A stretch of DNA of 56,294 nucleotides from Oscillibacter valericigenes (GCF_016902445.1 NZ_JACSNX010000017.1:1-56294), one strand, 5' to 3'. Shown: positions 8,388 to 16,175, counted from the stretch's first letter. Notes: a model not told the origin generated them from the sequence alone. Translations and numbers: made by a program.

Positions 8388-8413
8388 GGCAGGCGGGACA
8401 TCTCCCGCCTGCC
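8388..8413 (-). terminator. Terminator of the NUDIX-GNAT-DUF3783-DUF523 operon
   Basis: An 11-bp GC-rich stem (8388-8398 with 8403-8413) directly abuts the DUF523 stop codon. The following minus-strand sequence is TTCTGTTTC. Confidence 0.7.
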
Positions 8414-8845
8414 TCAATCCAGCAGTTCTTCGATCCGGCTCTCTCCGTACACCGGGATGCCGTGGGTGCGCAGCAGCTCCGCTGTGACGCCGTCGCCGGC
8501 CGTCAGCGTGCCGGTGAAGGTACCGTCATAGACCGTCCCGCTGCCGCAGGAGGGGCTCCGCTCCTTCAGCAGCGCCGCCTCACACCCCAGCAGATCGGCC
8601 AGCCGCAGCGCCTCCTCCGCCCCCCGGCGGTACTGGGCGGTGACATCGCCGCCCTCCCGGGTGACCACCCGGTCTCCCTGCCGCTCTGATGGCAGGCGGG
8701 GCGTGGGAAGGCCGCCCAGCTGCTCCGGGCAGACGGGCACCAGCTCGTACCGCTCCGCCAGGGCGGCGACCCAGGGCTGTGTCTTGGAAGCCCCGTCATA
8801 CCGGCACCGGCACCCCAGCAGGCAGGCGGAGATCAGGAGTCTCAT
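8414..8845 (-). CDS. DUF523 / TudS-like desulfidase
   Basis: This 143-residue protein belongs to DUF523. A characterised member, TudS, is a [4Fe-4S] enzyme that removes sulfur from 2-thiouracil. The three family cysteines are present: C8 in SACLLG, C39 in PVCPEQLGGL and C100 in SPSCG; extra cysteines sit at 12, 14 and 88. It is the last gene of a tight reverse operon, 4 bases after DUF3783. Desulfidase activity is inferred from the family. With the NUDIX protein upstream, a nucleotide- or base-cleaning role is possible. Confidence 0.88.
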   Translation of the reverse strand: MRLLISACLLGCRCRYDGASKTQPWVAALAERYELVPVCPEQLGGLPTPRLPSERQGDRVVTREGGDVTAQYRRGAEEALRLADLLGCEAALLKERSPSCGSGTVYDGTFTGTLTAGDGVTAELLRTHGIPVYGESRIEELLD

Positions 8846-8849
8846 ATCC

Positions 8850-9230
8850 TCACCGCCCGTTCATGGCCTGGTGCTCCCGCAGGAGCTCTCCATACAGCTG
8901 CAGGGCGTTCCAGCTCCGGTTGCGGGATGTCAGCACGGCCTTCAGGCAGTCCGGCCCCACGCCCGCCTGGCGCAGCGCCGGCAGCAGGCCGTCCATCCGG
9001 TCCTCCAGGCCGCACAGCACCACCATCCGTCCCCCCAGAGGGCCGCCGTTGAATGGCAGCAGCGTGCCGGTATCGTCATCCAGGCCCGCCAGCACCGCCA
9101 GAGGCTTGTTGTAATCCTGTCGGGCCACCGGCACCACCTCGGCCCCAAAAGGACCGGCGGCCGCTGCGGCCGCCAGAATGGTGGGCAGCTCCTCAAAGCC
9201 GAACAGCAGCAGTCTTCCGCTCATGAGCAT
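8850..9230 (-). CDS. DUF3783 domain-containing protein
   Basis: The 126-residue protein has a strand-helix start (RLLLFGFEELP), a second strand RMVVLCGLEDRMDGLLPALRQ near 68-88, and the segment KAVLTSRNRSWNALQLYGEL near the end. This matches DUF3783, a small family of unknown function in Clostridia. It starts 3 bases after the end of the frameshifted GNAT gene and ends 4 bases before DUF523. The ATG at 9230 is used; a second Met two codons later is possible. Confidence 0.75.
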   Translation of the reverse strand: MLMSGRLLLFGFEELPTILAAAAAAGPFGAEVVPVARQDYNKPLAVLAGLDDDTGTLLPFNGGPLGGRMVVLCGLEDRMDGLLPALRQAGVGPDCLKAVLTSRNRSWNALQLYGELLREHQAMNGR

Positions 9231-9233
9231 CCC

Positions 9234-9787
9234 TCATTTCTCCGTGATGTGGGGACCGTCCCGGAGGGCGCTCCCATCAGATCCGCCCCGCCGGAGGGCA
9301 TAGTCCCAGATGTCCAGCGCCCGGCCCTCCCGGCGGAAGGCACCGGAGCGCACCGCGGTGCGGACGAACCCCAGCCGCTCCAGGATACGGACGCTGGCGG
9401 TGTTTTCCGCCACCGTATCCGCCAGCACCAGGGCCGGCGTCAGCCTGTCCAGCTGCTGCAGCGCCGCCTGCGCGGCGGCAAGGCCCAGGCCCCGTCCCCA
9501 GCAGACAGGCAGCAGCTGATAGAACAGCCCATACGTCCCGGCGGAGGCATCCACCGGCGGGCAGCCGACCAGGCCCCGGAAGATCGCTCCCTCCCGGACG
9601 GCGAAGACGGCGGGTGCCGGCAGGCCCCGCTGGCAGGCCAGCAGTCGGTCCAGGCGCTCCGCCGCCTCTGCCGGCGTGCAGGGGCGGTGATGTTGGTGTA
9701 ACGGATCACCGCCGGGTCGGCCCACAGGGCCGCCGCCTCCGGCAGATACGCCCGGGACAGGGGCTCCAGCGTCAGGGCGGGCGTCAT
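9234..9787 (-). pseudogene. GNAT-family N-acetyltransferase with a single-base frameshift
   Basis: The N-terminal part (MTPALTLEPLSRAYLPEAAA to about residue 36, ending RYTNITAP) is in one frame. The rest (CTPAEAAERL, the acetyl-CoA loop GRGLGLAAAQAAL, then TASVRILERLGFVRT) is in another. The two join at a run of four C on the minus strand (9681-9684 on the plus strand): one more C would restore a normal GNAT of about 184 residues. The start ATG overlaps the NUDIX stop as ATGA, so the gene was coupled to it. No slippery heptamer or stimulating structure was seen, so programmed frameshifting is unlikely. It is a recent lesion or a sequence error. Confidence 0.8.
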
Positions 9788-10251
9788 ACGATCCGCCTTC
9801 CGTTCAGCACCGCCTCCGTCAGCCGGTCCCCCTGGTATCGCAGCTTCAGGGAGAAGAAGGGGGCGTCCTGCTCCAGCAGGTCCAGGAAGAGCTTGTCCCC
9901 CTCCCACATGGGCAGCTTCCGCAGGTCCGCCTTGGGGATCCAGGCCAGCTCCCCCTCGTCGCAGGGGTGGGGCGTACCGGTCCAGCCAGTGGCGGTGAAG
10001 AGGTGCATATATTCGGTGGGGGCCGCATCGGACACGAACGTCACCAGGCCCCGGTAGCGGTAGTCCGTCAGCGTCAGGCCCGTCTCCTCCCAGGTCTCCC
10101 GGAGGATGCAGTCCTCAGGGCTCTCTCCCTCCTGGAACTTGCCGCCCACGCCGATCCACTTGTCATGGTTCAGGTCGTCCTTCTTTTTCACCCGGTGGAG
10201 CATCAGGTAGTCGTCTCCCCGCTCCAGGTAGCACAGGGTGGAGTTGATCAT
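9784..10251 (-). CDS. NUDIX hydrolase (8-oxo-dGTP diphosphatase-like)
   Basis: The 155-residue protein has a complete Nudix box at residues 37-59 (G-x5-E-x7-RE-x2-EE-x-G), preceded by KWIGVGGK. The sequence resembles MutT/YtkD-type 8-oxo-(d)GTP diphosphatases that clean the nucleotide pool. The start MINSTLCYLERG was chosen because the family begins with this strand; a further 21 codons upstream are open but lie in the promoter-like AT-rich region. It is the first gene of a four-gene reverse operon and overlaps the GNAT start by 4 bases. Confidence 0.88.
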   Translation of the reverse strand: MINSTLCYLERGDDYLMLHRVKKKDDLNHDKWIGVGGKFQEGESPEDCILRETWEETGLTLTDYRYRGLVTFVSDAAPTEYMHLFTATGWTGTPHPCDEGELAWIPKADLRKLPMWEGDKLFLDLLEQDAPFFSLKLRYQGDRLTEAVLNGRRIV

Positions 10252-10346
10252 GGGCGGTGCCCCCTTTCGGGATCTTCCAAATGGTGTTATTTTATTATAG
10301 ACCTTTCCTTTCAAAAAAGAAACCCCCGGTTTTTTCGAAAACCCTC

Positions 10347-10377
10347 TTGACCTTGCCGCAGCGTCAACCGTTATACT
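10347..10377 (+). promoter_or_regulatory. MerR-type promoter and operator of the TipA-like regulator
   Basis: TTGACC (10347-10352) and TATACT (10372-10377) are separated by 19 bp, the over-long spacing typical of promoters activated by MerR-family proteins. The inverted repeat TTGAC-N11-GTCAA (10347-10367) lies inside this spacer, as expected for autoregulation by the gene it precedes. Confidence 0.8.
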
Positions 10378-10400
10378 CCAAATCGACAGGAGGGATCACC

Positions 10401-11162
10401 ATGGAATACACCGTCAAGGCGCTGGCGGAGCTGGCCGGCGTTACCCCCAGGACCCTGCGCTGGTATGACCGGACAGGCCTGCTGAAGCCCCTGCGGACCA
10501 CGGAGGCCGGATACCGCCTCTACGGTCCGAAGCAGCTGGACCGGCTGCAGGACATCCTGTTCTACCGGGAGCTGGGGCTGGACCTGGCCTCCATCCGGAC
10601 CATCCTGGACGACCCGGCCTTTGACCGCCAGGCGGCGCTGCAGAGCCACCTGACAGAGCTGAAGGCCCGCCGGGCCCGGCTGGATGAGCTGATCCTGACT
10701 GTCCAGCGGACCATCGACAACATCAAAGGAGGAACGAAAATGACCGATCAGGAGAAGTTTGAGGCCTTCAAGCGCTGCGTCGTCGCGGCCAATGAGGCCG
10801 CTTTCGGGCAGGAGATCCGGCAGAGATACGGAGACGAGGAGGCGGACCGGGCCAACGCCTGCGTCCTGGCCCTGACCCAAGAGGAGTACACGGCATGGAA
10901 GGCACTGGGGGACGAGATCCTCCAGGCCCTGACCGCCGCCGTGCAGGCGGGCGCAGCCCCCGCTGGACCAGAGGGACAGCGGATTGCCCAGCTCCACCGG
11001 CGGTGGCTGTCCTACTCCTGGGAGGCGTACACGCCCCAGGCCCACACCGGACTGGCGGAGCTGTATGTGTCTGACCCCCGGTTCACCGCCTACTACGACC
11101 GGGAGGTCTCCGGCTGCGCGGCATTCCTGCGGGATGCCGTCCGGGCCTACACCGGCGCATAA
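10401..11162 (+). CDS. MerR-family regulator with TipAS ligand-binding domain
   Basis: The 253-residue protein has a MerR winged HTH (about 1-70, with VKALAELAGVTPRTLRWYDR), a dimer coiled coil (about 75-110) and a TipAS antibiotic-recognition domain from about 114 to the end. TipA proteins in actinomycetes bind thiopeptide and related drugs and activate their own promoter. Here the 19-bp spaced promoter and inverted repeat upstream support autoactivation. The ATG at 10401 follows AGGAGGG. A second, perfect ribosome site inside the gene precedes Met114 and could make the TipAS domain alone. Ligand and other targets are unknown; no adjacent efflux gene is seen. Confidence 0.9.
   Translation: MEYTVKALAELAGVTPRTLRWYDRTGLLKPLRTTEAGYRLYGPKQLDRLQDILFYRELGLDLASIRTILDDPAFDRQAALQSHLTELKARRARLDELILTVQRTIDNIKGGTKMTDQEKFEAFKRCVVAANEAAFGQEIRQRYGDEEADRANACVLALTQEEYTAWKALGDEILQALTAAVQAGAAPAGPEGQRIAQLHRRWLSYSWEAYTPQAHTGLAELYVSDPRFTAYYDREVSGCAAFLRDAVRAYTGA
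10725..10742 (+). promoter_or_regulatory. Internal ribosome binding site and start for a TipAS-only product
   Basis: AAAGGAGG (10725-10732), seven bases and an in-frame ATG (10740-10742) lie exactly at the border between coiled coil and ligand domain. It would give a 140-residue TipAS-like protein, as known for tipA of Streptomyces. Confidence 0.7.
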
Positions 11163-11168
11163 GAAAAC

Positions 11169-11194
11169 AGGGCCGCCCGTCAACGGGCGGCCCT
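11169..11194 (-). terminator. Terminator of the P-type ATPase gene
   Basis: An 11-bp GC stem with a 4-base loop is followed on the minus strand by GTTTTCTTA. On the plus strand the tail is not T-rich, so it acts mainly for the ATPase gene. Confidence 0.8.
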
Positions 11195-11213
11195 GCCGCA
11201 TTTCTGGAGAGAT

Positions 11214-13802
11214 TTACTTCCTGCCCATGCTGCGGATGGCCTTCAGGATCTGGATGACCACCATGGAGCCGAAGGCCAGCCCCACGATTGCCGCCACCAG
11301 GCCGGCGGACAGCTCCGCCACCTGGAACAGGGGCTCCAGGGGCGGGACCAGCAGCACCGCCGCCAGCAGCAGCGCACCGACGGCGAAGGCCCCCAGCAGG
11401 AACTTGTTGTTCCAGAAGGCCCGGGTGAAGATCACCGGCCGGCCGGACTTGCAGTTGAAGCCGTGGAACAGGCGGGAAAGGCACAGCGTGGCAAAGGCCA
11501 TGGTGCTGGCCACCGCCGCGCCGCCGCTGGCCAGGCCGATGTGGAAGGCGAGGATGGTGGCCAGGGCGATCACCGCACCCTCCGTGCCCACGCTCAGCAG
11601 GAAGGGCTTTGTCAGGATACCCTCCTGTCGGGGACGGGGCTTCTCCTGCATCACCGCGTCGCTGTGGGGCTCCAGGCCCAGGGCGATGGCGGGCAGGGAG
11701 TCCGTCAGCAGGTTGATGAACAGCAGGTGCACCGCCGCAAAGGGCACCGGCAGGCCCGCCAGGGAGGCGTACAGCACCGTCAGGATGCCCGCCGTGTTGC
11801 CGGAGAGCAGGAACTGGATGGCCTTCTTGATGTTGGCGTAGACGTTCCGGCCGTTCTTGACGGCCTGGACGATGGTGGCGAAGTTGTCGTCCGTCAGCAC
11901 CATGCCGGCGGCGTCCTTGGCCACCTCGGTGCCGGTGATGCCCATGGCCACGCCGATGTCCGCCTGCTTCAGGGCCGGGGCGTCGTTGACGCCGTCGCCG
12001 GTCATGGCCACCAGGTTGCCCCGCTCCTGCCAGGCCCGGACGATGCGGATCTTGTGCTCCGGGGACACCCGGGCGTACACGCTGACCCTGGGCACGAATT
12101 CCCGCAGCTCCTCGTCGCTCATGGACTCGATGACGGCGCCCTCCACGGCCTCGGTGCCGGGGGTGAGGATTCCGATCTCCCTTGCGATGGCGGAGGCGGT
12201 GACCTTGTGGTCGCCGGTGATCATGATGGGCCGGATGCCGGCGGCGATGCACTCGCTGACGGCCGCCTTGGATTCCTCCCGGGGCGGGTCCATCATGGCG
12301 ATGAGGCCCAGGAACTGGAGGTCGTTCTCATCCTCCAGGCCGATTGCGGGGGCGGTCAGCATCCGCTTGCCGAAGGCCAGCACCCGCAGGCCCTGCTGGG
12401 ACAGCTCCTCGTTCATCCGCTCGATCTCCGCCTTCTCCTCCGGGGAGAGACGGGTGCGGTCCAGCATCACGTCCACGGCGCCCTTGGTCAGCATGGTCAG
12501 GCCGTCGGGCAGCTGGTGGACCGTGCTCATCAGCTTGCGGTCCGAGTCAAAGGGCAGCTCCGCCAGCCGGGGGTACTTGCCCCGCACGTCCGCCTCGTCG
12601 AAGCCGTAGCCCTCGCCCAGGCGCACCAGGGCGGTCTCGGTGGGGTCGCCCACCTCGCCGGACTCGTTCACCGTGGCGTCGCTGCACAGCAGGGCCGCCC
12701 GCAGCAGCGCCCGCTGGTCCGGGCGGGAGAAGTCCGCCCCGTCCGCCGGGATGATCTGCCCTCCGGCGCAGAGCTTTTTCACGGTCATCTTGTTCTGGGT
12801 CAGAGTGCCGGTCTTGTCGGAGCAGATGACGGACACGCTGCCCAGGCCCTCCACCGCCTGGAGCTTCCGGATGATGGCGTGCTCCTTGGCCATCTTCTGG
12901 GTGCCGAAGGACAGCACGATGGTGACGATGGAGCTGAGGGCCTCCGGAATGGCGGCCACGGCCAGGGCCACGGCGAAGAGGAAGGCGTTCATCACATCCT
13001 CGCCTCGCAGGAACACGCTGACGGCGAAGAGGATGGCGCAGATGATCAAAATGCCGATGGAGAGCTTGCGGCCGAACTGGTCCAGGCTCACCTGGAGGGG
13101 CGTCTTCTTCTCCTCCGTGCTCTTCAGCAGGGCGGCGATCTTGCCCATCTCCGTGTGCATGCCGGTGGATGTCACCAGGAACCGGGCCCGGCCGTAGGTG
13201 ACGAAGCAGCCGGAGAACACCATGTTCCTCCGGTCGCCCAGGGGCACGTCGCCGCCGATGTCCGCCAGGTCCTTCTCCACCGGCAGGCTCTCGCCGGTGA
13301 GGGCGCTCTCGGCGCACTTCAGGCTGGCGCACTCCAGCAGGCGGCCGTCGGCGCAGATGGAGTCGCCGGCCTCCAGCACCACCACGTCGCCCACGGTGAC
13401 CTCCCGGCCGGGGATCTGGACCACCCGGCCGTCCCGCACCACCTTGGCGGTGGGGGCGGACATCTGCTTCAGGCTGTCCAGGGACGCGGCGGCCTTCACC
13501 GTCTGCACGGTGCCCAGGACGGCGTTCATGGTGATGACCGCCAGAATGACCACCATGCTCTCCACATCCCCCAGGATGGCGGAGACAACGGCCGCCAGGA
13601 TCAGGATGATCACCAGGAAGTCGGCGAACTGCTCCAGGAAGATCCGCAGGACGCTCTTCCTCCCGCCCTCCTGCAATTCGTTGGGGCCGTATTGTTCCAG
13701 GCGGCGGGCGGCCTCCGCGCCGGTCAGGCCCTCCGGGGTGCTGTCCAGCTCCTGGAGCAGCTCCTCCCGGCTCTTCTGCCAGATGGTCTTTTCCGTCTTC
13801 AT
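11214..13802 (-). CDS. P-type cation-transporting ATPase (Ca2+/Mn2+ type)
   Basis: The 862-residue P2-type ATPase has an N-terminal cation-ATPase domain, the actuator motif TGES at 169-172, PEAL in helix M4 at 286-289, the phosphorylation site DKTGTLT from D329, the hinge TGDGVNDAP, and C-terminal membrane helices. The family exports Ca2+ and/or Mn2+. The yybP-ykoY Mn2+ riboswitch upstream argues that Mn2+ efflux is at least part of its job, as shown for riboswitch-controlled ATPases of Lactococcus and Streptococcus. The ATG at 13802 follows AAGGAG; codons further upstream lie inside the riboswitch. The ion choice is inference. Confidence 0.9.
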   Translation of the reverse strand: MKTEKTIWQKSREELLQELDSTPEGLTGAEAARRLEQYGPNELQEGGRKSVLRIFLEQFADFLVIILILAAVVSAILGDVESMVVILAVITMNAVLGTVQTVKAAASLDSLKQMSAPTAKVVRDGRVVQIPGREVTVGDVVVLEAGDSICADGRLLECASLKCAESALTGESLPVEKDLADIGGDVPLGDRRNMVFSGCFVTYGRARFLVTSTGMHTEMGKIAALLKSTEEKKTPLQVSLDQFGRKLSIGILIICAILFAVSVFLRGEDVMNAFLFAVALAVAAIPEALSSIVTIVLSFGTQKMAKEHAIIRKLQAVEGLGSVSVICSDKTGTLTQNKMTVKKLCAGGQIIPADGADFSRPDQRALLRAALLCSDATVNESGEVGDPTETALVRLGEGYGFDEADVRGKYPRLAELPFDSDRKLMSTVHQLPDGLTMLTKGAVDVMLDRTRLSPEEKAEIERMNEELSQQGLRVLAFGKRMLTAPAIGLEDENDLQFLGLIAMMDPPREESKAAVSECIAAGIRPIMITGDHKVTASAIAREIGILTPGTEAVEGAVIESMSDEELREFVPRVSVYARVSPEHKIRIVRAWQERGNLVAMTGDGVNDAPALKQADIGVAMGITGTEVAKDAAGMVLTDDNFATIVQAVKNGRNVYANIKKAIQFLLSGNTAGILTVLYASLAGLPVPFAAVHLLFINLLTDSLPAIALGLEPHSDAVMQEKPRPRQEGILTKPFLLSVGTEGAVIALATILAFHIGLASGGAAVASTMAFATLCLSRLFHGFNCKSGRPVIFTRAFWNNKFLLGAFAVGALLLAAVLLVPPLEPLFQVAELSAGLVAAIVGLAFGSMVVIQILKAIRSMGRK

Positions 13803-13828
13803 AAAACTCCTTCTTTCCGGCAAGACGC

Positions 13829-13960
13829 AAAAAAAAGAGACTTTTGCGTCAATGCCTCTGCATTGATACAAAAGTCTCGCCGTTTCAACCCGAAGCGGGG
13901 CCGAAGCCCGTACTGACGCCGTTGGGTACACAATCGATGTGCCAGCTACTCCCTTTTGGT
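13829..13960 (-). ncRNA. yybP-ykoY manganese riboswitch with terminator
   Basis: On the minus strand the leader holds AAAGGGAGTAGC (13947-13958), a GTCAGTACGG segment, a CGGG hairpin and GGCGAGACTTTTG, the conserved blocks of the yybP-ykoY class. The last block overlaps a terminator: GAGACTTTTG at the aptamer end pairs with CAAAAGTCTC (13837-13846) before eight T. Mn2+ binding holds the aptamer helix and frees the downstream part, so the ATPase would be made when Mn2+ is high. Confidence 0.88.
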
Positions 13961-13969
13961 ACTGAAGGC

Positions 13970-13998
13970 ACTATACTCCATTTTCCCCAACTTGTCAA
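13970..13998 (-). promoter_or_regulatory. Promoter of the riboswitch-ATPase transcript
   Basis: Minus-strand TTGACA and TATAGT lie 17 bp apart, placing the RNA start a few bases before the aptamer. Confidence 0.88.
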
Positions 13999-14018
13999 TC
14001 CCTAATCTTCCACTTTTT

Positions 14019-15356
14019 TCATTTTTTCTGCCGGTCGAACAGCCATCCGATGCCCATAACCACGGCATACACCCCCAGATAGTACAGCACGGTCACCCCG
14101 TAGCCGGCAAAGGCGGCGTACACCATGAAGGCGCAGGCGCACAGGGCCAGGGCAGGCATGACGAACCGCCGGAAGGGAGGCAGGTCCGTGCTCTTGCGCA
14201 TGAATTGAATGAACATGGGCACGTACATGCCGTACAGCGTGATGATGGGCAGTTCCGAGGAGTCGAAGCTGAAGGGGCCGAACCAGGGACCGCCCACGTT
14301 GGCGCCGTAGAAATACACCAGCCACAGTGCGGACAGGCCCAGGCTGGCCAGGGCGGAGTTGCCCGCCATGTTGGTCACTGGATCCACCTGCCGGAACAGC
14401 TCCGGCGCCGGTCCCTCGTTCCGGACCGCCAGGGCATACAGTCCCCGGCAGCAGGAGAGGGTCAGGCCGTTCAGCGTGCCCAGGCAGGAGATGACGATCA
14501 GCACGAACACCACCGTGCCCGCCGTCTCACCGAACACCCGCTGGAAGGCCATCTTGGCCGCCGCCTCGCCGCTGGCCATCAGCTCTTCCGTGGTCACCGC
14601 GCCGGTAAGGCCGACATAATAGAGGATATAGGTGGCCACCACGATGAAAGCCCCCACCACCAGGGCCCGAGGCAGCGTCCGCTTGGCGTCCCGCAGCTCG
14701 GCGTTGATGGAGGTGGCCAGGATCCACCCCTCATAGGCGAAGGCCACCGCCACGGTAGAGGCCATCAGCCCCTCCCCTGCGGAGATGGCGCCGGCGCTCA
14801 TGGTGGCGAAGTTCTCCGCCATGCGGCCGTTCATCAGTCCCGCCGCCGCGCCGCAGACGGCCATCAGGGCCAGGGGGATCATCTTGATGACCGTGGTGGA
14901 CACCTGGAACTTGCCCGCCAGACGGGGCGCCAGGGCGTTGAGCACGTGGTCCAGGCACAGCATGGCCCCGGCGATGGTCATGCAGGCGCCGCCGGTGATG
15001 TCCCAGCCCAGCAGCACGCAGAAGTACCGGGCGGAGATCCAGGCCAGGGCGGACACCAGACAGGGCGTATACAGCACCGCCATGAACCAGCCCACGTAGT
15101 AGGCGTACCGCCGGCCCACAGTGGCCTCCGCATAGTCCACCAGGCCGCTGACCTTTTCATACCGGGTGGCCATGGTGGCGAACACATAGGAACAGATGAT
15201 CATGATGGCGCCCACGATCCCCCAGGCTAGGATGCCCAGCGGCATGTTGCCCTGTGTGGCCTGGAGCACCTTTTCTGCCTTGAAAAACACGCCGGAGCCG
15301 ATGACGATCCCCACCACCATGCAGATGGCAGTGGGCAGGCCATACCGTTTTTCCAT
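14019..15356 (-). CDS. APC-family amino acid permease
   Basis: The 445-residue protein has about twelve hydrophobic helices and the APC start motif VVGIVIGSGVFFK in helix 1 with GILAWGIVGAI in helix 2. Such proteins carry amino acids by symport or exchange across the membrane. The start MEKRYGLPTAIC was chosen because GAAAGGGGAAGACC precedes it; the upstream extension lies over the promoter. The substrate is not readable. The gene is single, with its own promoter, and ends 21 bases before the ATPase promoter. Confidence 0.88.
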   Translation of the reverse strand: MEKRYGLPTAICMVVGIVIGSGVFFKAEKVLQATQGNMPLGILAWGIVGAIMIICSYVFATMATRYEKVSGLVDYAEATVGRRYAYYVGWFMAVLYTPCLVSALAWISARYFCVLLGWDITGGACMTIAGAMLCLDHVLNALAPRLAGKFQVSTTVIKMIPLALMAVCGAAAGLMNGRMAENFATMSAGAISAGEGLMASTVAVAFAYEGWILATSINAELRDAKRTLPRALVVGAFIVVATYILYYVGLTGAVTTEELMASGEAAAKMAFQRVFGETAGTVVFVLIVISCLGTLNGLTLSCCRGLYALAVRNEGPAPELFRQVDPVTNMAGNSALASLGLSALWLVYFYGANVGGPWFGPFSFDSSELPIITLYGMYVPMFIQFMRKSTDLPPFRRFVMPALALCACAFMVYAAFAGYGVTVLYYLGVYAVVMGIGWLFDRQKK

Positions 15357-15417
15357 GGTCTTCCCCTTTCTCTGCTGAAAGCGTTTCTGCGGCAGCCCTT
15401 TCAAGGGCAGTAGAAGA

Positions 15418-15446
15418 AGGATAGCACAATCCTGCACAAAATGCAA
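15418..15446 (-). promoter_or_regulatory. Promoter of the APC permease gene
   Basis: Minus-strand TTGCAT and TATCCT are 17 bp apart, 62 bases before the start codon. Confidence 0.65.
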
Positions 15447-15476
15447 TCTATTTTTTTCGTTTTTCGACAGCAATAT

Positions 15477-15514
15477 GCAAAAAGCGGTCCCCGCAGCGGC
15501 GGACCACTTTTTGC
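15477..15514 (-). terminator. Terminator downstream of yjbQ
   Basis: The stem gcaaaaag(c)ggtcc pairs with ggacc(a)ctttttgc around a GC-rich loop. In minus-strand RNA the hairpin runs into CUUUUUGC. It lies about 110 bases after the yjbQ stop; between them only GC-rich small hairpins (for example 15562-15590) are seen. Confidence 0.65.
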
Positions 15515-15622
15515 GCGCTCCGGGTGCCGCACGCCCCGGCGGCCGGGGGCCCGCATTTCACCGGAGCGGTCAGGCAGAGCCTGTCCGCTCCAGGGTCCCG
15601 GCTCCGCCGGGACGCACCCTCG

Positions 15623-16075
15623 TCATTCTCCCATCACCTGGAACACGATGTCCCGCACCCGGTCCCGGGTATCGCACTCGATGAGGGTCAGGTTCTGCCA
15701 GGGACCCACTGTGATCTTGCCGTTCACAAAGGGCACGGTGATGAAGGGGGACAGCAGCGCCGCCTTGATGTGGGAGGAGCCGTTGTCGTCGTGCCACGTC
15801 TCGTGGTGCCAGTAGGGCACCACCCGCCCCTTCTCATCCAGATAGGGAGAGAACACGTCCAGCGCCGCCTTCAGGTCGTGGTTCACGATGCCCGGCTCGA
15901 ACTCCAGCGTGGTCAGGCCCGCCACGCCGCCGGTGGTGAAGCCGGTGACCGTCCCGGCGGAGATGCCGTGCTGTTTGCAGGCCTCCGTCACGGCGTGCTG
16001 AAAGTCCTCCGTCACGTCGATCATGCCCATGTGGGCCTTAGTGTGGTACGTTTTTTTCTCTGTGTAAACAGCCAT
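15623..16075 (-). CDS. YjbQ family protein (UPF0047, secondary thiamine-phosphate synthase)
   Basis: The 150-residue protein is full length for the YjbQ/UPF0047 family. The signature HETWHDDNGSSHIKAALLSP (91-110), the G-WQ motif TVGPWQNLTLIECD and the early QHAVTEACKQHGISAG stretch are all visible. Members bind metal and show weak thiamine-phosphate synthase activity; the true role is unclear. The start MAVYTEKKTY follows AAAGGAGGAACAGGC. It is transcribed from a promoter that is almost the mirror image of the one for the nitrilase gene to the right. Confidence 0.92.
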   Translation of the reverse strand: MAVYTEKKTYHTKAHMGMIDVTEDFQHAVTEACKQHGISAGTVTGFTTGGVAGLTTLEFEPGIVNHDLKAALDVFSPYLDEKGRVVPYWHHETWHDDNGSSHIKAALLSPFITVPFVNGKITVGPWQNLTLIECDTRDRVRDIVFQVMGE

Positions 16076-16145
16076 GCCTGTTCCTCCTTTGTGATCCCGC
16101 AGGCCGGCAGGATGCCCGCGCCGGCCCGCTCCGCATCTGACAGGT

Positions 16146-16175
16146 ATTGTATCACAATGTCCGCCGTGGTACAAT
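16146..16175. promoter_or_regulatory. Symmetric divergent promoter (yjbQ / nitrilase)
   Basis: On the plus strand TTGTAT (16147-16152) and TACAAT (16170-16175) are 17 bp apart. On the minus strand TTGTAC (16169-16174) and TACAAT (16146-16151) are also 17 bp apart. Each -10 box overlaps the other strand's -35 box, so the two polymerases would exclude one another. Confidence 0.7.

Noticed and set aside
9675..9690. Programmed ribosomal frameshift in the GNAT gene
   Set aside because: No slippery heptamer, internal Shine-Dalgarno or downstream pseudoknot was seen; a lost C explains it.
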